Made by a program: the position numbers and the translations under genes. DNA of 56,944 nt from the NCBI GenBank assembly GCA_030065875.1, contig JASJCR010000028.1, forward strand, positions 1-56,944, given 5' to 3'. The DNA is from Ardenticatenaceae bacterium. GTDB taxonomy: Bacteria; Chloroflexota; Anaerolineae; Promineifilales; Promineifilaceae. The notes beneath the pieces are model-generated. The model made no database searches and had not been told where the DNA came from. It saw only the letters and a list, made by a program, of their open reading frames with translations. This document shows positions 52,289 through 56,944 of the stretch, piece after piece; position 1 is the first letter of the stretch, and every line of letters begins with the position of its first letter.

Positions 52289-53312
52289 GGAGCAGGTGGG
52301 TTAATTGGGAAAGCGCTGCCCCTGCTTCCCCCTGGGGATTCACTTCTTCTAAATGGCTCAAGGCGAGATCGGTATACTTTTGGGCTTCAGCTTCCGCATA
52401 GGTTCGGGCACCACAGGCATCGAGTCGTTTGATGACGGCCGGAACAAAACGACCCGGGGTACCTTCAGCCGCCTCCGCATCCAGATTATAGAGGCGCTGT
52501 AGTTCGTGATCTTCTGCCAAACCAAAAAGAACGGGAAGCGTCTTTTTGCGCGTAACAATATCGCTGGTGGCTGATTTGCCAATGTCCGCTTCATCCCCCC
52601 AAATTCCCAGCACGTCGTCCAAAACCTGAAAGGCCAACCCCAAATTAAGGCCAAACTGAGCATAATGATCAATTATTGAATCTGATCTTTGAGCAATCCG
52701 CGCCCCCAGCTCGGCACACAGGCTGAGCAATATTGAGGTTTTGCCGGTGATCATCTTGATATACTCATCCACGGTTACGTGACTGCGGGTTTCAAAGTGC
52801 ATGTCTTGATGCTGCCCCTGAGTCAGACGTAAACAGGTGTCATCAAAACGTCCCAAACATTTTAAAGTTACTTCTGGAGGCACGCCCCGGTCCAGCAAGC
52901 CCTGGAAGGCCTGATGGGCCACGGAGAACATGGCGTCTCCGGCATTGATCGCCAGCGGGATGCCCCACACGGTCCACAAAGTCGGCCGGCCGTGCCGTGT
53001 CGGGCTGTTGTCCTCAATGTCATCGTGAATTAACGAAAAATTGTGCAGCAGTTCAATGCCTGCTGCGGCCGGGACGGCGGAACGCCAATGAGCGCCGGCC
53101 GCGGCCGTGGCCAGCAACAGTAAAGTCGGCCGTATTTGTTTCCCCCGTTTTCCCTGGTGGGGCTGAAATTGGTCGTTGACCCACCCCAAATGGTAATGCA
53201 TCATGCCAAATAAATGCTCGCCAGTGTCCCCAAAGCGGAGGAGTGTCTGCATTTCTGTGGTGACCGCCTCACGCATGGTGTTGGAGAAGTTGGCAAATTC
53301 ACTACTGCTCAT
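52272..53312 (-). CDS. Polyprenyl diphosphate synthase (geranylgeranyl/farnesyl type)
   Basis: The protein has 346 residues. The first Asp-rich motif is LIHDDIEDNSPTRHGRP (Asp97, Asp98, Asp101), and the second, FQVLDDVLGIWGDEADIGKS, is followed by the Lys/Thr region. It condenses IPP with allylic diphosphates in the cytosol to make C15-C20 or longer isoprenoids for quinones, carotenoids or membrane lipids. The chain length is set by residues before the first motif (bulky F-S-L here), which I do not interpret further. The ATG at 53310-53312 has AAGGA eight bases upstream, and a TTG three bases earlier is ignored. The next gene makes its substrate isomer. Confidence 0.93.
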   Translation of the reverse strand: MSSSEFANFSNTMREAVTTEMQTLLRFGDTGEHLFGMMHYHLGWVNDQFQPHQGKRGKQIRPTLLLLATAAAGAHWRSAVPAAAGIELLHNFSLIHDDIEDNSPTRHGRPTLWTVWGIPLAINAGDAMFSVAHQAFQGLLDRGVPPEVTLKCLGRFDDTCLRLTQGQHQDMHFETRSHVTVDEYIKMITGKTSILLSLCAELGARIAQRSDSIIDHYAQFGLNLGLAFQVLDDVLGIWGDEADIGKSATSDIVTRKKTLPVLFGLAEDHELQRLYNLDAEAAEGTPGRFVPAVIKRLDACGARTYAEAEAQKYTDLALSHLEEVNPQGEAGAALSQLTHLLLNRKN

Positions 53313-53329
53313 CAAAGATTTCCTTGTTT

Positions 53330-54448
53330 TTATGTAGGTGGTTGGGTTGTGGTTCCACCACGCTTTAGCTCCTCTTCAAAAGATTGATAGAGTCGGGTAT
53401 GTCGCAATTGATGTAAATTGCCGGCTCCGGCACAAAACATGGCGGTTTTTAGTTCGTCGTTAATTGTTTCTGTTAACTCGATGACCCCTTCGATGCCGTC
53501 GTTGACGGCCGCTTTGAGAAAATCTCCAGCGATGCCGGCCATATCAGCCCCCAGGGCGATCGATTTGGCAATATCAATGCCGCTGCGCAAACCGCCGCTG
53601 GCAAAGATCGAAAGATTCGAGTCCGCCTGGCGACAATATTGAATCGAATAAGCGGTGGGTATTCCCCAGTCAATAAACGCCCCGGCGATGCGCGCATGGC
53701 GGGCGGTTGGGGCTCGGTACATCTCGACCTGACTCCACGAGGTGCCCCCGGCACCGGCCACGTCGATGCCGGTTACACCAGCATCAATCAGCTGCCGCGC
53801 CATTTGCGGACTAATCCCCCAGCCCACTTCTTTGGCGATGACCGGAACCTCCATCACCCGGCATACCTGCGCTATTTTGCGAAATAAGCCGCTAAAGTCG
53901 CGATCTCCTTCCGGCTGGACCGCTTCCTGCAGGGCGTTTAGATGCAGGATCAAGGCGTCGGCCTCGCACATATCCACCGCTTTTTGCAGCAGGGTGGCGT
54001 CATATCCGTAATTTAACTGGACGGCTCCTACGTTGGCAAAAATAGTGGTTGTCGGCGCATAGCGCCGTATGCGAAAGCTTTCAGCCAGCAAATCATCTTC
54101 AATCGCCGCTCGCTGTGACCCAAGCCCCATAGCCATACCCATATGTTCGGCTGCGGTGGATAAAACGCCGTTGATATAATTTGCACGCTCGGTGCCCCCA
54201 GTCATTGACGAAATAAAAAGCGGGGTTTTGAGCGGCTTATCGAATAGTTGTGTAGAAATGTCAATTTCGTCTAGGTTGAGCTCCGGAAGGGCCTGGTGCA
54301 TGAAGAAGTAACGTTCAAATCCGGTCGTCAACCCCTTAAAATCGACATCCTCTTCCAGGTTGATGCGTATGTGGTCAGCCTTGCGCTGATCGGTCACCGA
54401 AGCATCAGATGAGGCGTTTTTTCTTGAAGGGTAATTCTCTTGCGCCAT
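53330..54448 (-). CDS. fni: Type 2 isopentenyl-diphosphate delta-isomerase
   Basis: The protein has 372 residues. The FMN-dependent TIM barrel shows [36 protein letters not shown], a long segment of [13 protein letters not shown] with [17 protein letters not shown], and [18 protein letters not shown] near the end. It interconverts IPP and DMAPP and needs reduced flavin, unlike the metal-dependent type 1 enzyme. It lies 17 bases from the polyprenyl synthase gene in the same direction, so IPP isomerisation and chain elongation are coupled. A TATACT hexamer lies ten bases before the ATG on the minus strand with no clear ribosome site. Confidence 0.95.
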   Translation of the reverse strand: MAQENYPSRKNASSDASVTDQRKADHIRINLEEDVDFKGLTTGFERYFFMHQALPELNLDEIDISTQLFDKPLKTPLFISSMTGGTERANYINGVLSTAAEHMGMAMGLGSQRAAIEDDLLAESFRIRRYAPTTTIFANVGAVQLNYGYDATLLQKAVDMCEADALILHLNALQEAVQPEGDRDFSGLFRKIAQVCRVMEVPVIAKEVGWGISPQMARQLIDAGVTGIDVAGAGGTSWSQVEMYRAPTARHARIAGAFIDWGIPTAYSIQYCRQADSNLSIFASGGLRSGIDIAKSIALGADMAGIAGDFLKAAVNDGIEGVIELTETINDELKTAMFCAGAGNLHQLRHTRLYQSFEEELKRGGTTTQPPT

Positions 54449-54670
54449 AATGGTTAGAAGTATACCCGCTGGTGGTTTGCGCAGCGAGTGATATCCAACA
54501 ATTCTGATACGAAATGTCGTGTAAAAATGATAAATATCAGATAATTGATCGTGAGAATCGCCGGCTCGGGCAAAAATGACGCAATATGTGTGGGTCTTAA
54601 GAAAATACGTTATCTTTAGGTGATAGACTTAGCGACGGCAAAACAATAATTACGGTGAGGAACCATTCAA

Positions 54671-55612
54671 ATGCGAGTTTTAATTACCGGCGCCGCCGGG
54701 TTTCTAGGATCACATTTATGCGATCGCTTTTTGGCAGAAGGGCATACCGTTGTAGGTATGGACAATTTAATTACCGGCAACATGGATAATATCGCCCATC
54801 TGTTTGGGAACGAAAATTTTAATTTCATCAAGCACAACGTCAGCAACTATATTTATTTAGACGGCCCGCTTGATGCGGTCCTCCATTTTGCGTCTCCAGC
54901 TTCCCCAATTGATTATCTGGAGCATCCAATCCCAACAATGAAAGTGGGCTCTCTGGGCACTTTAAATACAATTGGTTTGGCCAAAGCAAAAGGGGCAAAG
55001 TTTTTAATCGCCTCAACCTCGGAAGTATATGGCGACCCACAGGTCAACCCCCAGCCGGAAACGTATTGGGGGCACGTCAATCCGATTGGGCCGCGAGGGG
55101 TATATGATGAAGCCAAACGGTTTTCTGAAGCGATGACGATGGCTTATCATCGTTACCACGGGGTTGATACCCGAATTGTGCGCATATTTAATACGTATGG
55201 GCCGCGGATGCGTCTGCACGATGGGCGAGTTGTTCCCAACTTCATTTACCAGGCGTTAACCGGTCAGCCGTTAACCGTTTTTGGAGATGGCCAACAAACC
55301 CGCTCTTTCCAATTTTACAGTGATTTGATTGAAGGGATTTACCGTCTGCTAAAATCTGATGAAAACGATCCCGTCAATATTGGAAACCCGTCTGAAATTA
55401 CAATCTTGCAGTTTGCTGAGGCGGTTTTAAAAGTAACCGGGAGCAAGTCGGAAATTCAGTACGTTCAGCCCACCGATGATCGCATTACCGATGATCCCAA
55501 AGTGCGGCGGCCGGATATCACCAAAGCCAAGCGAGTGTTAAATTGGGAGCCGCAGGTTAACCTGGAAGAAGGGTTAGCTAAAACGATTGAATATTTTCAA
55601 GGAAGAATTTAA
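54671..55612 (+). CDS. UDP-glucuronate decarboxylase (UDP-xylose synthase)-like nucleotide-sugar epimerase/dehydratase
   Basis: The protein has 313 residues of extended SDR type. The NAD motif is GAAGFLGSH (7-15), the central [10 protein letters not shown] matches UXS, the catalytic set is Ser/Thr in STSEVYGDP and Tyr145-x3-Lys149 in YDEAKR, and the substrate end has IFNTYGPRM, then [23 protein letters not shown] converts UDP-glucuronate to UDP-xylose through a 4-keto intermediate. A GAGGA ribosome site precedes the ATG. It probably feeds a cell-surface polysaccharide, since an O-antigen-ligase-like gene follows, separated by a terminator region. Confidence 0.9.
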   Translation: MRVLITGAAGFLGSHLCDRFLAEGHTVVGMDNLITGNMDNIAHLFGNENFNFIKHNVSNYIYLDGPLDAVLHFASPASPIDYLEHPIPTMKVGSLGTLNTIGLAKAKGAKFLIASTSEVYGDPQVNPQPETYWGHVNPIGPRGVYDEAKRFSEAMTMAYHRYHGVDTRIVRIFNTYGPRMRLHDGRVVPNFIYQALTGQPLTVFGDGQQTRSFQFYSDLIEGIYRLLKSDENDPVNIGNPSEITILQFAEAVLKVTGSKSEIQYVQPTDDRITDDPKVRRPDITKAKRVLNWEPQVNLEEGLAKTIEYFQGRI

Positions 55613-55709
55613 TGTGCTGTTACAAAAATATACTTAACTTCCTATTTTAGATACGCCATTTTGCCGCAGCCGAATATTGAGTTTTGATAAATAGATGCCG
55701 ATATCGCAT

Positions 55710-55778
55710 CGTCATTCCCGCGAAAGCGGGAATCCATTAGATGGCCACCGGTGGATCCCCGCGCAAGCGGGGATGACG
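55710..55778. repeat. dRS3-like palindromic repeat pair
   Basis: The 439-base gap from 55613 to 56051 has no gene on either strand that I can support. It contains GTCATTCCCGCGAAAGCGGG (55711-55730), which then reads AATCCA, and an inverted partner around 55752-55778 (CCCCGCGCAAGCGGGGATGACG). The first hairpin matches ATTCCC-N8-GGGAAT, the form known as dRS3 in Neisseria and similar repeats in many Proteobacteria. Here it is probably an independent or transferred element with hairpin-forming ends. Confidence 0.8.
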
Positions 55779-55886
55779 GGCCTGTTTTGGAAGACGGTTC
55801 ATATCCGCATTGATTAGTAAATCATCAAAATTCGGCCGCTGTGGAAACCGCAATTAGCTTAAGTGTTGCATTTTAACTAATGCGGT

Positions 55887-55919
55887 GCCCCCTTCTTGGA
55901 CAAAGAGGGGGGCTTTTTT
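55887..55919 (+). terminator. Strong intrinsic terminator
   Basis: GCCCCCTTCTT pairs with AAGAGGGGGGC over 11 base pairs (one G-T wobble) around a short GGACA loop, followed by six T (55914-55919). It lies 275 bases after the epimerase stop and 133 bases before the O-antigen-ligase start, so it would end transcription of the epimerase gene or of a small RNA from the gap. Confidence 0.85.
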
Positions 55920-56051
55920 ATGGTGTGGCGACAACCGATTATTGTAAATCAACCCGTGTAGTCGTAGGAGGAACGGTGGAGAAAAATCGCGGCCGGGGCA
56001 GAGACAGAACGAACTGATTCTGTTAAACTTTGCGGTTGATAGCAGCAGCAA

Positions 56052-56944
56052 ATGATGAATTTTTTACCGCCCTCACTCAAATCCGCCTGGGATTTAAAAT
56101 CAATATTTGATCGCCGCCTGATCGGCCTGGCGGCAACTTTACTTGTGGGTGGTGTTGTGGCGATGTGGCCCTCAACGGCCGAGCTCCTGCTTTTCTGCGC
56201 AGCAATTTTGAGTTTGGGCCTGGTCTACCTCACCTTAAAACAGCCGCTTTGGGGGCTTGGGGTGGTGCTGTTGATCGCCCCGCTGGGTGCGTGGGAAGCC
56301 CGCACCGGTATCCCCGGTTTTCCACTGGCTTCAGGCCAGCTTCTGTTATTTTTGCTCTTTGCCCTGTGGGTCGGGCGCTTTTTGCTTTTGCGACGGACCA
56401 CCTTGCCTTATTTTCCTCTCTTTCCCTTTGTGGCCGGCTTCATATTGCTGATGTCTTTGACCATGCTCAATACGGTGGATATGAGCCTGAGCAGCAAAGA
56501 ACTGCTCAAATGGGTTGAGTTGGGGTTTATCATCATTCTAGTGCTGGATGCGGTTGACCTTTCTTCTGCCAAAGAGTCAAATCGCTGGCTGACCGTTTTG
56601 CTGGCCCTGATCCTGTTACCGGCTGTGGTGCAGGCGATGATCGGCCTAAACCAATTTTTGCAGCCGCAGGGACCCGATTCATTTTTGATTCTCGGCCGCT
56701 TTTATCGCGCCTTTGGCACTTTTGAGCAGCCCAATCCTTATGGCGGATTTATGGTGCTGCATACTTTGCTGGTCAGCGGTCTAGGGCTCGGCCTGGTAAT
56801 CCGGCTTTGGAAACAGTGGCGGCGTGATGGGTCGTTGGGCGGCCGGACACTTCTGCTTATCATGGTTTTGGGGGGCTTGCTGGCTCTCTTTCTGCTTTCC
56901 GTTGTGGCCTCATGGAGTCGGGGCGCATGGCTGGCGCTGGCGGC
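56052..56944 (+). CDS. O-antigen ligase-family membrane protein (5' part; runs off the window)
   Basis: At least 297 residues are encoded, open to the window end. Repeated hydrophobic membrane helices begin near residue 22, with a Leu-rich pattern typical of Wzy_C/WaaL proteins. The conserved region RAFGTFEQPNPYGGFMV and SWSRGAWLA matches the family motifs (GTF..PN..G and S.SRGAW). Members join a polysaccharide or glycan to a lipid or protein acceptor on the outer face of the membrane. The first ATG (56052) overlaps an ATG three bases later, and no ribosome site is obvious. The preceding UDP-xylose-synthase-like gene fits a surface-glycan locus. Confidence 0.85.
   Translation, partial: MMNFLPPSLKSAWDLKSIFDRRLIGLAATLLVGGVVAMWPSTAELLLFCAAILSLGLVYLTLKQPLWGLGVVLLIAPLGAWEARTGIPGFPLASGQLLLFLLFALWVGRFLLLRRTTLPYFPLFPFVAGFILLMSLTMLNTVDMSLSSKELLKWVELGFIIILVLDAVDLSSAKESNRWLTVLLALILLPAVVQAMIGLNQFLQPQGPDSFLILGRFYRAFGTFEQPNPYGGFMVLHTLLVSGLGLGLVIRLWKQWRRDGSLGGRTLLLIMVLGGLLALFLLSVVASWSRGAWLALA

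Noticed and set aside
55854..56051. Minus-strand 65-codon open frame across the terminator
   Set aside because: It lies mostly over the terminator and the start of the ligase gene and has no domain-like content.
1..56944. tRNA or rRNA genes
   Set aside because: I saw no cloverleaf-forming sequence with a recognisable T-loop GGTTCGA context or rRNA core in the intergenic regions; a tRNAscan run would be decisive.

Overview
The window looks like chromosomal DNA of a moderate-GC Chloroflexota bacterium (Anaerolineae or Caldilineae-like). This is inferred from gene content and style and was not confirmed by any search. Supporting signs are exported proteins with Thr/Pro 'PTATP'-type linkers, a CAP plus triple-LysM surface protein, type 2 IPP isomerase, a class V aminotransferase serving serine synthesis, CoxE-like VWA proteins, giant multi-GAF kinases and strong enrichment of GGCCG. 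No rRNA, tRNA, CRISPR array, transposase or prophage gene was seen. Most genes are housekeeping or regulatory, but several have unusual fusions.

Layout. 1-3000: the end of a probable feoB, a repeat-filled gap, and two coupled GT4 glycosyltransferases. 3015-8744: a coiled-coil protein, selB, and a double malic enzyme made of two tandem malic-enzyme halves. 8862-14071: GMC oxidoreductase, NUDIX hydrolase, FemAB/CelD-like acetyltransferase, MshA-like glycosyltransferase and methylglyoxal synthase. 14273-18018: a MoxR ATPase with two tandem VWA partners. 18046-31232: acyltransferase, CAP-LysM protein, cyclic-nucleotide-binding protein, a dehydrogenase/serine-kinase-like fusion, REC-PAS-kinase, two hydrolases, an HDAC-family deacetylase, a C39 peptidase-TPR protein, isoaspartyl peptidase, XTP/dITP phosphatase and a GT2-like enzyme. 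32126-37582: murA, then the conserved rpmH-rnpA-yidD-yidC-jag block with a PQQ-propeller lipoprotein inserted. 37633-42610: serine-biosynthesis genes (serB-like, class V aminotransferase, serA) plus an unknown propeller protein. 43737-51629: a five-gene phosphorelay cluster. 51785-end: YbaK deacylase, polyprenyl synthase, fni, UDP-xylose synthase-like epimerase and the start of an O-antigen ligase.

The most unusual content is in fused or composite enzymes. (1) A threonine synthase carries a complete C-terminal receiver domain and is encoded inside a histidine-kinase/receiver operon with ATGA start-stop overlaps, which suggests phosphorelay control of a PLP enzyme. (2) In the tandem malic enzyme the two halves have lost complementary sets of catalytic residues, suggesting one composite active site. 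(3) A PGDH-like domain with altered catalytic residues is fused to a ParB/SbnI/SerK-like domain, and a complete serABC-type set lies elsewhere in the window.

Intergenic DNA carries several repeat families: CAGACnn heptamer arrays (four loci, three of them paired inverted arms), a roughly 126-bp MITE-like element with 18-bp inverted ends and relatives beside feoB, C/G-rich hairpin pairs, and a dRS3-like palindrome pair. Some repeats have supplied coding sequence or stop codons to neighbouring genes.
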